From Aquificota bacterium (GTDB lineage: Bacteria > Thermosulfidibacterota > Thermosulfidibacteria > Thermosulfidibacterales > B14-G1): DNA of 64,000 nt. Positions 18,366-28,103 of this stretch are shown one piece after another (position 1 is the first letter of the stretch; each line of letters begins with the position of its first letter). Below the pieces are notes generated by a model. That model saw nothing but the letters and a program-made list of their open reading frames with translations. It was not told where the DNA came from and ran no database searches. The position numbers were made by a program, and so were the translations under genes. The DNA lies in NCBI GenBank assembly GCA_015486015.1, contig WFSL01000027.1, forward strand, positions 11,869 to 75,868, read 5' to 3'.

Positions 18366-19481
18366 TCAGTTTATGTATTCCCTCTCTGTGGGGTGAGTGC
18401 CCCCCAGAAGGCAGAAGACCTCGTAAGGTATGGTCTCCATCCATTTGGAAAGTTCAAACACGGATATCCTGTTTTTCCCCTTGCCTCCCAAGATAGTTAC
18501 AGTGTCTCCTATACCTGCTTGGGGAATATGGGTAAGATCTATGATAGTGAGGTCCATGCACACCTTCCCTAAGACTGGGGCCCTTTCGCCCATCACCAGC
18601 ATCTCTCCGCGATTGGAGAGGCACCTCAGATAACCTACACTATACCCCACTGGCACCACCCCAATAATGGTCTCCCTCGAGGTCCTGAATGCCCTCCCAT
18701 AGCTCAAAAACCTATTCCTGGGGACGCGCTTGATGTGAAGGATCCTGCTGGACACTTCCATGGCCTCCGTTATGGAAGTCCCTGGTACCTTTACTCCCCC
18801 GTAGAGGCTGAGGCCAGGCCTCACTAAGTTCCAGTGGGCCCTGGGAAGTTTGATGATGCCGGCGGTGTTGGCCAAGTGGATCCATTTTAGGTTTGGAAGC
18901 CTCTCCTTAGCCTCTTCTACCACCCTTTCGAAGGCCTCTATTTGCTGCTGGGTGTAGGCCATGTCGCTTGCATCGGGGCTGTCGGCCACGGAAAAGTGGG
19001 ACATGAGCCCTTCAACAATTATGCCGGGCATGGACAAAATTTCGTTGATGGTATCCCTCCAGTTCTCTAAGGTTATACCCAGTCTCCCCATTCCCGTATC
19101 CACCTTAAGATGGATGACAGCCTCCTTCTGAAGCTCCTGAGCCGCCCTCGAGAGGGACTTTGCCACCTCTATTCCACTCACCACGGGGGTGATCCCGTGA
19201 GAGATGCAATCCTTAGCCTCCTCAGGCCATATACCCCCAATGAGGAGGATGCCCCCTTTGATCCCATGCTGACGGAGTCTCACCCCGTCGTCCAGCAGGG
19301 AGACTACCAGGAAGCATGCCCCTTCCTCTTTGAAGACCCGTGCACACTCTATCATTCCATGGCCATAGGCCTGTGATTTAACCACAGCGCCTATAGCGGT
19401 GTTGGAGGGGAGCATACGTCTAATTTCCCTCAGGTTGTTCCTCAACACCTGCCGATCTATCACTACCTTGAGATACCCCAT
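18366..19481 (-). CDS. alr: Alanine racemase
   Basis: PLP enzyme making D-alanine for peptidoglycan. The 371-residue protein carries the PLP lysine in VVKSQAYGHG (Lys35) and the second base region VGYSVGYLR, with VCMDLTIIDLT near the C-terminus. The usual KADAYGHG box reads KSQAYGHG, a mild variation. Convergent with xerD with 9 bases between stops. Confidence 0.95.
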   Translation of the reverse strand: MGYLKVVIDRQVLRNNLREIRRMLPSNTAIGAVVKSQAYGHGMIECARVFKEEGACFLVVSLLDDGVRLRQHGIKGGILLIGGIWPEEAKDCISHGITPVVSGIEVAKSLSRAAQELQKEAVIHLKVDTGMGRLGITLENWRDTINEILSMPGIIVEGLMSHFSVADSPDASDMAYTQQQIEAFERVVEEAKERLPNLKWIHLANTAGIIKLPRAHWNLVRPGLSLYGGVKVPGTSITEAMEVSSRILHIKRVPRNRFLSYGRAFRTSRETIIGVVPVGYSVGYLRCLSNRGEMLVMGERAPVLGKVCMDLTIIDLTHIPQAGIGDTVTILGGKGKNRISVFELSKWMETIPYEVFCLLGGTHPTEREYIN

Positions 19482-19511
19482 GGAAAAATCATTACCCCGT
19501 TTGATGTCCTC

Positions 19512-20582
19512 TTACAACCCGTTGGTTAGCCCCATCAACTTGTGGACTGCGGAGAGTAAAGAGAGATTTTCTTTTGCCTTCTTGGTGGCTATCCGGATGA
19601 AACCTTCTCCCAAGCCATGGAAGGATCCACAGTGTCTGGTCAGGATACCTATTTTTGCGAGGGGTTCCCATAGAGGGAAAGGCCCTTCTAACAGAAAATA
19701 GTGTGTTGAGGTAGGGTATACCTTTAGTCCCAGCCTCTTCAGCCTATCCATCAGGTCATCCCTGAGCTTCCTCAATCTTACCCTACTTTCGTGGACAAAA
19801 ACCCTGTCCCTTAGGCAGATTAGACCCACCTCTTGGGCCAGCCCCCCCAAGGTCCATGATGGGGTTCTCTGCACAAGCACCTCTATGAACCCTTTTGGCG
19901 CTACTACGTATCCCAGGCGGATCCCCGGTACCGTGTATATCTTGGTAAAGGAGCCTATAACCACCAGGTTGCTGTATTTCCCCACCTTCTCCACTATCCC
20001 TTTCTCTTCGGTGAAGGGTAGAAAGGCTTCGTCCACCAGGATTCGACAACCCTTGGCATTACAGTATCGGATCAACGCCTCCAGCTCGCCGCAAGGGAGA
20101 TGGTATCCGGTGGGGTTGTTAGGGTTGCATAAGATCAGCATCTCTACCCCTTTCAAACTCTTGCAAATTCTCTCAGCATGCAACTGGAATCCGTCTCCCT
20201 TCGAGAGGGTGTACTCCCTGAGGCTGCACCCATAAGCCACAGCCGCCCTTGCATATTCCCCAAAGGTGGGTTGTGGGATGAGCACTTGCTTGGGTCTGAG
20301 TATTTCAAAGATCCTGTAGATGAGCCATGAGCTTCCAGGGGCAGGCATTACATTATCGGAGGGTACCTCTAAATGCTCTGATAGTGCCATTCTTAGCTCC
20401 TCAGGGAAGATAGGAGGATGGGTGGTCCAGCCCTTCAGCACCTTCTCCCTATCCTCCAGTAACTCGATGACCATGGGGGGTGGTCCGAAGGGATTGAGGT
20501 TTGAACTGAAGTCCAGGATTTTCCCCTGAGGTATCCCAAATCTTTGGGAGATCTCGCTGATGTTGCCGCCATGGACCTGCAT
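19512..20582 (-). CDS. cobD: L-threonine-O-3-phosphate decarboxylase (cobalamin pathway)
   Basis: Class I aminotransferase-fold PLP enzyme of 356 residues that produces (R)-1-amino-2-propanol phosphate, the linker of the cobalamin nucleotide loop. It begins HGGNISEISQRFG, typical of CobD, with LDFSSNLNPFGPP, LCNPNNPTG, VDEAFLPF and the PLP lysine in SFTKIYTVPGIRLGY (Lys214). Histidinol-phosphate aminotransferase is a relative, but the HGGN start and the neighbouring cobS support CobD. It follows cobS by 4 bases. Confidence 0.9.
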   Translation of the reverse strand: MQVHGGNISEISQRFGIPQGKILDFSSNLNPFGPPPMVIELLEDREKVLKGWTTHPPIFPEELRMALSEHLEVPSDNVMPAPGSSWLIYRIFEILRPKQVLIPQPTFGEYARAAVAYGCSLREYTLSKGDGFQLHAERICKSLKGVEMLILCNPNNPTGYHLPCGELEALIRYCNAKGCRILVDEAFLPFTEEKGIVEKVGKYSNLVVIGSFTKIYTVPGIRLGYVVAPKGFIEVLVQRTPSWTLGGLAQEVGLICLRDRVFVHESRVRLRKLRDDLMDRLKRLGLKVYPTSTHYFLLEGPFPLWEPLAKIGILTRHCGSFHGLGEGFIRIATKKAKENLSLLSAVHKLMGLTNGL

Positions 20583-20586
20583 CTCA

Positions 20587-21312
20587 CTACCTAAGCAGGG
20601 AAAGGACGAGGATTAGTGCCTCTGTCGTCTCGCAAGAGGTGCCCATGAGATCTCCCGTCATGCCACCCACTCTCTCCTTCCAGAACCATCTATACCCCAT
20701 GAGGGCAGGATAGAGCCATAGGATGTGGAGGAGCCCTTTAACATGCACTAAGGATATAAGGACAAAGCACCAGCCGGTGGCCATGACAAGCCCCTTCCCC
20801 TGGGAATGTTGCATAATCCAGGCCCCCAATCCTTCCTCCTTTGCCGGTTTGCCTGTGACGGATAGGCATACCAAGGCCCATCTCCCCCAGATGGGGGCCA
20901 AGAGCAAGGGGTAATAGACTCCCCTCTTTAACAGCTCCCAGACGGATACCCACTTCAACAACAGGATCATCACTAAGGCGAGGACCCCAAAGGTACCGAT
21001 GGTGCTTTCTTTCATGATATGCAGGATCTCCTCTCTGGATTTACTCAGGGCCAACCCATCGAAGGTGTCGGCTATTCCGTCTAAGTGGAACCCCCCTGTA
21101 AGTGTCATCATGCAGCACAGGACCAAGAGGGCTGCCAAGGAGGGGGGTAGGACCTTCAGAGTTGCATAGGCTACCAGGGCATATATGAGGCCCAGCAGGA
21201 ACCCCACAACCGGGAAAAAGGGCACAGCCCCAGCTATCTCTTCATGGGATACTGGCCTTCTACCCACCGGCAGTAAGGTAAGAAAGCCTAATGCAGTGGT
21301 GAGCCCCTTCAT
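20587..21312 (-). CDS. cobS: Adenosylcobinamide-GDP ribazoletransferase (cobalamin synthase)
   Basis: Membrane enzyme that joins activated cobinamide and alpha-ribazole in the last steps of B12 assembly. The 241-residue protein has several transmembrane helices and the motif GGFHLDGIADTFDGL with the conserved acidic residues, plus GTFGVLALV and a C-terminal GGMTGDLMG. Divergent from the TetR gene; no cobalamin riboswitch is visible in the short upstream region. Confidence 0.94.
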   Translation of the reverse strand: MKGLTTALGFLTLLPVGRRPVSHEEIAGAVPFFPVVGFLLGLIYALVAYATLKVLPPSLAALLVLCCMMTLTGGFHLDGIADTFDGLALSKSREEILHIMKESTIGTFGVLALVMILLLKWVSVWELLKRGVYYPLLLAPIWGRWALVCLSVTGKPAKEEGLGAWIMQHSQGKGLVMATGWCFVLISLVHVKGLLHILWLYPALMGYRWFWKERVGGMTGDLMGTSCETTEALILVLSLLR

Positions 21313-21370
21313 GAAAATAGAGATAAACAGGGAGGTAAGGAGGGTGTCAAGGGCTGGGAATAATTAGGCC

Positions 21371-21398
21371 TTGACATCGCATCCCTTTCTATTATATG
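21371..21398 (+). promoter_or_regulatory. Predicted promoter of the beta-oxidation regulator gene
   Basis: TTGACA (21371-21376), 16-base spacer, TATATG (21393-21398). The -10 box is embedded in the palindromic operator, so a bound repressor would block RNA polymerase. Confidence 0.6.
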
Positions 21399-21422
21399 AA
21401 TGAGTACTCATTCATATAATAG
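21389..21422. promoter_or_regulatory. 34-bp perfect palindromic operator, FadR-like
   Basis: A perfect palindrome of 34 bp centred between 21405 and 21406. Its core TGAATGAGTACTCATTCA (21397-21414) fits the TGAATGA..TCATTCA type bound by TetR-family fatty-acid regulators such as Bacillus FadR. It lies just upstream of the TetR gene. A second, imperfect copy is at 25673-25690 before the acyl-CoA dehydrogenase gene. Confidence 0.82.
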
Positions 21423-21431
21423 GGGAGGGAG

Positions 21432-22019
21432 ATGAGGGAAGAGAAGGAGCGGAAAAGGAGGGCCATACTGGATGCTGCCATAAAGGTATTTGCCGAGAGG
21501 GGATTCCACGGCTCCAGGATCAGTGATGTAGCGAAGGAGGCAGGGGTAGCAGAGGGCACCATCTATCTATACTTCAAGGGCAAGGACGATCTTCTCCTCT
21601 CTGTCTTCTCCAAGAGGGTGGGCACTTTTGTAGAGAACGTAAGGGCAACAGTGGCTGGTATGTCTACCCCACAGGAGAAATTAAGGGCTATTGTAGAGAA
21701 TCACTTTTCTCATCTGGAGGGTGACCCCCCTTTGGCCCAGGTGATCCAGATAGAATTGAGGTCTTGCAGCGCTTTTATGAGGGGAGGGGTCTCTCCAGAG
21801 CTTAAGGCATACCTGGGGATCATTGAGGGGATCTTGGAGGAGGGGAAGGCAAAGGGGACCTTCAGGCCGGATCTTAATGTGAAGCTTGCTGCTAAGGCCT
21901 TCTTTGGGATGATGGATGAGGTGGCCACAGTTTGGGTCTTGGGGCGTAAAAGACCCCTCACAGAGATGGCGGGAGAGATATTCTCTATCTTTTACCAGGG
22001 GATAAAAAGGGAGGGTTAG
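21432..22019 (+). CDS. TetR-family regulator of fatty-acid degradation (FadR-like)
   Basis: A 195-residue regulator with an N-terminal HTH (residues about 8-55: AAIKVFAERGFHGSRISDVAKEAGVAEGTIYLYFKGKDDLL) and a helical ligand domain of the FadR/TetR_C_33 kind. It sits just behind a perfect palindrome and is followed without a gap by the FadN-type gene. The likely mode is acyl-CoA-responsive repression of itself, the two downstream beta-oxidation genes and the acyl-CoA dehydrogenase. The ligand is inferred from context. Confidence 0.88.
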   Translation: MREEKERKRRAILDAAIKVFAERGFHGSRISDVAKEAGVAEGTIYLYFKGKDDLLLSVFSKRVGTFVENVRATVAGMSTPQEKLRAIVENHFSHLEGDPPLAQVIQIELRSCSAFMRGGVSPELKAYLGIIEGILEEGKAKGTFRPDLNVKLAAKAFFGMMDEVATVWVLGRKRPLTEMAGEIFSIFYQGIKREG

Positions 22020-24413
22020 ATGATGGCGGATGGGATCAAGCGAACAGCGGTACTGGGGGCGGGCACCATGGGTGCTGCCATTGCTGCTCATCTGGCCAAT
22101 GCGGGGGTGAAAGTATTGCTTTTGGATATCGTGCCAGAAGGAGAACAAGACAGAAACAAGATCTCCAGGATGGGCTTGGAAAGGGCCAAGGAGGCCAGGC
22201 CTGCTGCCTTCTATCTTAAGGACTTCGCCCGTCTTGTGGAGGTGGGTAACTTTGAGGATCACATGGAGAGGCTGGTTGATGTGGACTGGATAATCGAGGC
22301 TGTGGTGGAGAGGCTGGACATCAAGCGCCAGCTCTTTGAAAGGGTAGACCAGTTCCGAAGGCCGGGCTCCATTGTGTCCACCAATACCTCGGGTATCTCG
22401 GTGAATGCCATTGCCGAGGGTCGGTCAGAGGACTTCAGAAGGCACTTTATGGGTACCCACTTCTTCAATCCCCCCCGTTACATGAAGCTTTTGGAGATCA
22501 TCCCTGCCAAGGACACTGACCCCGCCGTGGTGGACATCATATCCAGGTTCGGTGAGGATGTGCTCGGTAAAGGGGTCGTACATGCCAAGGACACCCCCAA
22601 CTTCATCGCCAACCGTATCGGTCTCTTTGGTATGATGTATACCTTGAGGGTCATGGAGGAACTGGGTCTCACTATTGAAGAGGTGGATGCCCTTACGGGG
22701 AAGGCTATAGGTAGGCCCAAAGTGGCTACCTTCCGTTTGGCAGACATGGTTGGCATAGACGTCCTTTACCATGTGGCCAAGAACGTCTATGACAATGCTC
22801 CCGACGATGAGTTTAGGGAGATATTCAAACCACCCCGATGGTTGGTAAGAATGGTCCAGAAGGGATGGCTGGGGGACAAGGCTAAGCAGGGCTTCTACAA
22901 GAAGGCGGAGGGTGAGGGGGGCAGGAAGGTACGCCTGGTCTTGGATTACGAGACCTTAGAGTACCGCCCTGCGAAGAGGGCCTCTTTTCCCGGACTGGAG
23001 ATGGCTAAGCAGGAAGAGGATCTGGTTAGACGCATCAGGGCCCTTATCTCTGGTAAGCATAAAGAGGCCCAGTTTGTTGCAAAGACCTTGGCGGCCCTCC
23101 TTGTCTATTCGGCTAATCGGATTCCGGAGATTGCCGATGATGTGGTGAGCATTGATAGGGCCATGAGGTGGGGATTTAACTGGGAAAAGGGGCCTTTTGA
23201 ATTGTGGGATTCTGTTGGATTGGAAAAGGCCTTGGACATCATCAAGGCCAGTGGGTTTGAGGTGCCTGCCAAGGTTCAGGAGATGGTAGATAGAGGCTTA
23301 AGCTCCTTTTACAAGGAAGGGATCAACGATCAAGGTGTAAAACATTATTATTACGACTTTAAGGCCAAAGATTACAAGGAGATAAAGCCCAATCTCAGAA
23401 TGATCATCCTGCCCGATCTCAAAAGGGCCAGAAAGGTGATCTTGGAGAATGCTGAGGCCTCCCTCATTGACATCGGAGACGGCGTGGCCTGTTTAGAGTT
23501 TCACACCAAGATGAATGCCATCGGTCCGGGCATCCTCCAGATGGTTAATGAGTCCCTACAGGAAGTGAGGAGCAACTTTATGGGCCTCGTCATTGGCAAC
23601 CAGGGGGAGCACTTCTCTGCTGGCGCCAATATTGCCTTGCTCCTTATGGCTATCCAGAACGAGGAGTGGGAGGAGATAGATTGGATGGTGCGCTCCTTCC
23701 AGGGTGCTACTATGGCTCTCAAGTACTTCGAGAAGCCCATAGTGGCTGCACCCCATGGCATCACAGTAGGTGGTGGATGCGAGTTCTGTCTCCACTGCCA
23801 CCGTATCAGGGCCGCAGCCGAGACCTATATGGGTCTGGTGGAGGTGGGGGTGGGGCTTGTGCCTGCCGGTGGTGGCAGCAAAGAGATGGCCATGAGGAAC
23901 CTCTCCCATATCCCCGCCGACATGCCCAGGGGCGTGGTGATAGATCCCTTCCCTTACCTAAGAAGGGCCTTTGAGACCATAGGTACGGCCAGGGTGGCCA
24001 ATAGTGCTTATGAGGCCAAGGAGATAGGCTTCCTCACCCCCTGCGATGGTATTTCTATCAACAAGGATTTTCTCATCCATGATGCCAAGGAGACGGTTTT
24101 GGCTCTTGCGAGAATGGGCTACAGGCCCCCTATGCCTACTATGCTCAGGGCACCGGGTAGGGATGGTTATGCCTATCTGGGGACGCTCATTTACAACATG
24201 CAGGTTGCAGGTCATATCACTGAGCACGATGCCAAGATAGGGCGTCACCTGGCAAGGATCCTGTGTGGTGGCGATGTGCCTGCGGGTACTTGGGTAGGGG
24301 AGCAGGAGCTTCTGGATCTGGAGAGGGAAGCCTTTCTCTCCCTGTGTGGCGAGCCCAAGACCCAAGAACGCATCCAGCACATGCTCACTACAGGTAAACC
24401 CCTGAGAAACTGA
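22020..24413 (+). CDS. fadN: 3-hydroxyacyl-CoA dehydrogenase/enoyl-CoA hydratase fusion (FadN type)
   Basis: Bifunctional beta-oxidation enzyme of 797 residues catalysing hydration of enoyl-CoA and NAD-linked oxidation of 3-hydroxyacyl-CoA. The dehydrogenase half comes first: NAD loop [17 protein letters not shown] (about 10-25), [14 protein letters not shown] and a C-terminal 3HCDH segment to about residue 430. The hydratase/isomerase half (about 480-700) has [10 protein letters not shown] and [10 protein letters not shown]. This order, opposite to E. coli FadB, is that of Bacillus FadN and archaeal homologues. Starts with ATG immediately after the TetR stop; fadA follows by 25 bases. Confidence 0.93.
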   Translation: MMADGIKRTAVLGAGTMGAAIAAHLANAGVKVLLLDIVPEGEQDRNKISRMGLERAKEARPAAFYLKDFARLVEVGNFEDHMERLVDVDWIIEAVVERLDIKRQLFERVDQFRRPGSIVSTNTSGISVNAIAEGRSEDFRRHFMGTHFFNPPRYMKLLEIIPAKDTDPAVVDIISRFGEDVLGKGVVHAKDTPNFIANRIGLFGMMYTLRVMEELGLTIEEVDALTGKAIGRPKVATFRLADMVGIDVLYHVAKNVYDNAPDDEFREIFKPPRWLVRMVQKGWLGDKAKQGFYKKAEGEGGRKVRLVLDYETLEYRPAKRASFPGLEMAKQEEDLVRRIRALISGKHKEAQFVAKTLAALLVYSANRIPEIADDVVSIDRAMRWGFNWEKGPFELWDSVGLEKALDIIKASGFEVPAKVQEMVDRGLSSFYKEGINDQGVKHYYYDFKAKDYKEIKPNLRMIILPDLKRARKVILENAEASLIDIGDGVACLEFHTKMNAIGPGILQMVNESLQEVRSNFMGLVIGNQGEHFSAGANIALLLMAIQNEEWEEIDWMVRSFQGATMALKYFEKPIVAAPHGITVGGGCEFCLHCHRIRAAAETYMGLVEVGVGLVPAGGGSKEMAMRNLSHIPADMPRGVVIDPFPYLRRAFETIGTARVANSAYEAKEIGFLTPCDGISINKDFLIHDAKETVLALARMGYRPPMPTMLRAPGRDGYAYLGTLIYNMQVAGHITEHDAKIGRHLARILCGGDVPAGTWVGEQELLDLEREAFLSLCGEPKTQERIQHMLTTGKPLRN

Positions 24414-24438
24414 GTCTCGGGGATACAGGAGGTAAGGG

Positions 24439-25620
24439 ATGAGAGAGGCGATGATAGTGGCGGCAACCAGGACGGCGGTGGGCAAAGCCCCCAGGGGCAC
24501 CTTGAAAGACACCCGGCCTGACGAGATGGCAGCAGTGACCATCGCTGAGGTACTGAAGAGGGCAGGCATTGAGCCTGGTCAGGTGGACGACGTGATCCTG
24601 GGTTGTGCCTTTCCTGAGGGTGAGCAGGGGATGAATGTGGCCAGGGTGGCACTCATCCGGGCAGGTTTCCCCAGCTCAGTGCCAGGTATGACTGTAAATC
24701 GCTTCTGTTCTTCAGGGCTTCAGGCCATTGCCATTGCCTGTGAAAAGGTGATGTGCGGTTTTGCCGATATTGTGGTGGCGGGTGGTACAGAGTCCATGTC
24801 CATGATCCCCATGGGTGGGCTCAAACAGGCCCCCAACCCCCAAGTGGTGGAGGATTACCCCCAACTCTACATGGCCATGGGCCTTACTGCAGAAGAGGTG
24901 GCCAGGAGGTGGGAGGTCAGTCGGGAGGACCAAGACGGCTTTGCTTTAGCAAGCCACCAGAAGGCAGCGGCTGCCATTAATGAGGGTCGTTTCAAGGACG
25001 AGATCGTGCCTATCAAGACCTGGGTCCGCAGGGAGTTCCCGGATGGTTCCCAGAAGATCGAGGAGGTGGTCTTCGAGGTAGACGAGGGTGTGAGGCCAGA
25101 TACTACCTTGGAGGCGCTATCCAAGTTGAAGCCTGCCTTTGCCCTTAAAGGCACAGTGACGGCGGGTAACTCCAGTCAGATGTCCGATGGTGCTGCTGCG
25201 GTGGTGGTTATGTCTGACAAGAAGGCGGCAGAGCTGGGTGTCAAGCCCATGGCTGCCTTCAGGGGATATGCCGTGGGTGGTGTGGATCCTGGAATCATGG
25301 GCATTGGCCCCACTGTGGCCATTCCCAAGGTGATGAAGATTACGGGTCTCAAAATCGAGGACATGGATCTCATCGAGCTCAACGAGGCGTTCGCTGCCCA
25401 GTCCCTGGCGTGCATCCGTATTCTGGGTATGGAGGGTTTGATGGATCGGATCAACGTGAATGGCGGGGCCATAGCCCTGGGTCATCCCTTAGGCTGCACG
25501 GGGGCCAAACTCACGGTGACTATCCTTCACGAGATGGCCAGAAGGAATGCCAGATACGGTCTGGTGAGCATGTGCATTGGTGGTGGCATGGGTGCTGCTG
25601 GGGTCCTTGAGAGGGTGTAA
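24439..25620 (+). CDS. fadA: Acetyl-CoA C-acyltransferase (3-ketoacyl-CoA thiolase)
   Basis: Cleaves 3-ketoacyl-CoA with CoA in the last step of each beta-oxidation round. The 393-residue protein carries the nucleophile Cys90 in [10 protein letters not shown], the histidine in [12 protein letters not shown] and the second cysteine in CIGGGMGAA. Length and spacing are standard. It ends in a strong intrinsic terminator. Confidence 0.95.
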   Translation: MREAMIVAATRTAVGKAPRGTLKDTRPDEMAAVTIAEVLKRAGIEPGQVDDVILGCAFPEGEQGMNVARVALIRAGFPSSVPGMTVNRFCSSGLQAIAIACEKVMCGFADIVVAGGTESMSMIPMGGLKQAPNPQVVEDYPQLYMAMGLTAEEVARRWEVSREDQDGFALASHQKAAAAINEGRFKDEIVPIKTWVRREFPDGSQKIEEVVFEVDEGVRPDTTLEALSKLKPAFALKGTVTAGNSSQMSDGAAAVVVMSDKKAAELGVKPMAAFRGYAVGGVDPGIMGIGPTVAIPKVMKITGLKIEDMDLIELNEAFAAQSLACIRILGMEGLMDRINVNGGAIALGHPLGCTGAKLTVTILHEMARRNARYGLVSMCIGGGMGAAGVLERV

Positions 25621-25662
25621 AAATGGACGGCCGGAGGGAGAACCCTCTGGCCTCCATTTTTT
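25621..25662 (+). terminator. Intrinsic terminator after fadA
   Basis: Seventeen-pair stem with one bulged C, left arm 25621-25638, right arm 25643-25659, loop AGAA, followed by T6 (25657-25662). It closes the TetR-fadN-fadA unit. Confidence 0.88.
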
Positions 25663-25672
25663 GGCAGAATTA

Positions 25673-25690
25673 TGAGTGAGTGCTCATTCA
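25673..25690. promoter_or_regulatory. Second FadR-like operator, upstream of the acyl-CoA dehydrogenase gene
   Basis: TGAGTGAGTGCTCATTCA differs at two positions from the core of the perfect palindrome at 21397-21414. It lies 23 bases before ATG 25713, which suggests the same TetR protein controls this gene. Confidence 0.7.
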
Positions 25691-25712
25691 AGATCTTGAA
25701 GGAGGAGAAGCC

Positions 25713-27500
25713 ATGGAGGAAGGGATGGTAAAGGGTGGGGCCTTTTTGTTGGAGTCTCCTGGGCTTGAAGAGGTCTTTGTTCCCGAGGAATTTACGGAAG
25801 AGCAGAGGATGTTTGCCAGGACAGCAGAGGAGTTTGTCAAGAAGGAGGTGGCCCCAGTGAGCGACGAGATAGAGGCCAAGAACGAGGAGCTCCACATCCA
25901 GCTCTTTAGGAAGGCTGGTGAACTGGGACTTCTCATGACAGATATCCCCGAGAAGTATGGAGGATTGGGACTGGACAAGGTTAGCTCTATGCTGGTCCAG
26001 GAAAAGATATCCAGCGGTCAGGCCTCCTTCTCTGTCACTGTCACCGACCACACAGGCATAGGCACTCTGCCCATCGTCTATTTTGGCACAGAGGGGCAGA
26101 AGCGTAAGTATCTGCCCAAGCTGGCCACGGGGGAACTTATCAGTTCCTACGCCCTCACGGAGACAGGTGCTGGCTCCGATGCCATGGGCATCAAGACCAA
26201 GGCGGTCCTCTCCGAGGATGGGAAATACTATATCCTTAACGGCTCCAAGCAGTTCGTGACCAATGCAGGCTTTGCCGATATTTGCATTGTCTATGCCAAG
26301 GTGGATGGTGAGCATCACGCTGCCTTCATCGTGGATATGAAATCAGAGGGGGTGACCTTAGGGCCTGAGGAGCACAAGATGGGTATCAGGGGCTCCAGTA
26401 CCAGGGCTGTATTTTTTGACAATGTGAAGGTGCCTGTGGAACAGCTTTTAGGGGAGGTGGGTAAGGGTCATCTCATCGCCTTCAACGTCCTGAACATAGG
26501 TCGCTACAAGTTAGGCGTTGCTTGTGTTGGGGGCTCCAAGGCGGCCATTGAGGATGCAGTGAGATACGCCAACCAGAGGTTCCAGTTTGGTGTGCCCATC
26601 TCCAGTTTCGGTATGATCAAGGAGAAGCTGGCAGACATGGTTACCAGGACGTTTGTACTGGAGAGTGCTGTGTATAGGACAGCTGGTTTTATCGATGCCA
26701 TCTTCAGCCACCTGGATCATGGTGATCCCGAATTTGGTAAAAAGGCTATGGAGGCTATTTCCGAATATGCTACCGAGTGTTCCATTATCAAGGTCTATGG
26801 TTCTGAGGCCCTGGAATTTGTGGCAGACGAGGCACTGCAGATCTTTGGGGGCTATGGTTATATCGAAGACTATCCTGTCGAGCGGTTCTACAGGGATTCC
26901 AGGATTAACAGGATCTTTGAAGGAACCAATGAGATCAACCGGATGCTCATCCCTGCTATGCTCATGCGCAGGGCCTTGAAGGGGAAGCTGCCCCTGTTGC
27001 CTGCAGCCCAGAAGCTGGCGAAGGAGGTCATAACCCTCATGCCCCTCTCTATGCTGGGGAGCGGCCCTTTAGCCCAGGAGGAGCTGGCAGTAGAGATGAC
27101 CAGGAAGATTGCCCTTATGGTGGCCGGTCTGGCAGTCCAGAGATATAAAGAAACCTTGAGGGACCAGCAGATGCTGCTGGCCCGCATGGCCGATATTATC
27201 ATTGAGCTCTATGCCATGGAGAGTGCCTTATTGCGTACCAAGAAGGTAATGCAAAAGGGGGATGAGGAAAAGGCCAGGTATCATCTGGCCATCACGCGGC
27301 TCTATGTGGCCCAGGCCTTTGCCAGGGTGACTCATCTTGCCCAGGAGGCCCTATCGGCCATTGAGAGGGGGGATGTGCTCAAGGCCAATCTCTCTATACT
27401 CAGGAAGCTCACCCGCTGGTATACTCCTGTCTCCTCAGTGGATCTCAAGACCATGGTGGCTGATAGACTGATCGAGGAGGAAAGGTATTGGCTCTGTTGA
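25713..27500 (+). CDS. Acyl-CoA dehydrogenase (VLCAD/FadE-like, two-domain)
   Basis: FAD enzyme of 595 residues oxidising acyl-CoA to enoyl-CoA. The ACAD core (about 25-410) shows YALTETGAGSDAMGIKT, the substrate Arg region, QIFGGYGYIEDYPVERFYRD and the catalytic-glutamate region IFEGTNEINR. A further helical domain of about 170 residues follows, as in VLCAD and Bacillus FadE. ATG 25713 has AAGGAGGAG 7 bases upstream; an in-frame upstream start at 25680 would lie inside the operator. Electron-transfer flavoprotein genes are not nearby. Confidence 0.93.
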   Translation: MEEGMVKGGAFLLESPGLEEVFVPEEFTEEQRMFARTAEEFVKKEVAPVSDEIEAKNEELHIQLFRKAGELGLLMTDIPEKYGGLGLDKVSSMLVQEKISSGQASFSVTVTDHTGIGTLPIVYFGTEGQKRKYLPKLATGELISSYALTETGAGSDAMGIKTKAVLSEDGKYYILNGSKQFVTNAGFADICIVYAKVDGEHHAAFIVDMKSEGVTLGPEEHKMGIRGSSTRAVFFDNVKVPVEQLLGEVGKGHLIAFNVLNIGRYKLGVACVGGSKAAIEDAVRYANQRFQFGVPISSFGMIKEKLADMVTRTFVLESAVYRTAGFIDAIFSHLDHGDPEFGKKAMEAISEYATECSIIKVYGSEALEFVADEALQIFGGYGYIEDYPVERFYRDSRINRIFEGTNEINRMLIPAMLMRRALKGKLPLLPAAQKLAKEVITLMPLSMLGSGPLAQEELAVEMTRKIALMVAGLAVQRYKETLRDQQMLLARMADIIIELYAMESALLRTKKVMQKGDEEKARYHLAITRLYVAQAFARVTHLAQEALSAIERGDVLKANLSILRKLTRWYTPVSSVDLKTMVADRLIEEERYWLC

Positions 27501-27520
27501 TTTATTTTACCCCTTTTTCC

Positions 27521-28096
27521 CTACTTCGGGGAGGGTTTTCTCATTAGAAGGGTGGTGTATTCTTCCAAAAAGCGGTTCTTGAGTATATCCATGCTCAGGC
27601 GTCTGTAAGTGAGGAGCACCTGATAGTTCTCATGGTATACTATGCCCGAAAGGAGGAGGTGGCCCCCTGGAGATAACCGCTCCACTATCTGGCTGGCCAA
27701 TCCCAAGAGCACGTCACCTTGGATATTGGCCATGATGAGCTGGAATTTGCCTGGGGCAGCATTTATGCTTCCCACTTCTGCCATCAGATGCACGCCATTG
27801 AGTCTGGCGTTCTCTCGGCATACCTTCACAGCGCAAGGGCTAATATCTACGGCTATTACCTCCTTAGCCCTCAACTTGGCAGCGGCCAGGGCCAGGATCC
27901 CTGTGCCACAACCCAGATCCAGCACTCGCTTCCCCGCTAAGTTCCCTATTTCTGCTAATTCCTCCAGACAGGAGGCGGTGGTCTCGTGCTCACCTGACCC
28001 AAAGGCCCCTCGCTTAATGAGAATGGGGATTGTACCCCTTGGAGGGTGAGCCTCCTGGGGAGATAGGATCGCCCATCTTTGACCTATGATAAACAT
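27521..28096 (-). CDS. PrmA-like methyltransferase lacking the N-terminal domain
   Basis: SAM-dependent class I methyltransferase of 191 residues. It aligns with the C-terminal two thirds of ribosomal protein L11 methyltransferase: RGAFGSGEHETTASCLEEL, SAM loop VLDLGCGTGILALAAA and VDISPCAVKVCRENARLN. The NxxxxP motif region reads MANIQGDVL. About 100 N-terminal residues that bind L11 in PrmA are absent, and the upstream bases to 28104 leave no room for them. It may be a shortened PrmA or an enzyme of different specificity. Probably co-transcribed with the permease, 7 bases upstream. Confidence 0.75.
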   Translation of the reverse strand: MFIIGQRWAILSPQEAHPPRGTIPILIKRGAFGSGEHETTASCLEELAEIGNLAGKRVLDLGCGTGILALAAAKLRAKEVIAVDISPCAVKVCRENARLNGVHLMAEVGSINAAPGKFQLIMANIQGDVLLGLASQIVERLSPGGHLLLSGIVYHENYQVLLTYRRLSMDILKNRFLEEYTTLLMRKPSPK

Positions 28097-28103
28097 CTTC
28101 CCC

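Noticed and set aside
20582-21432. Possible cobalamin riboswitch for cobS-cobD
   Set aside because: The short region before cobS holds the TetR operator and shows no B12-box-like sequence.
27498-27545. Possible bidirectional terminator between the acyl-CoA dehydrogenase and PrmA-like genes
   Set aside because: Only a short CCCT/GGGG-type stem that partly lies in coding sequence; not convincing.
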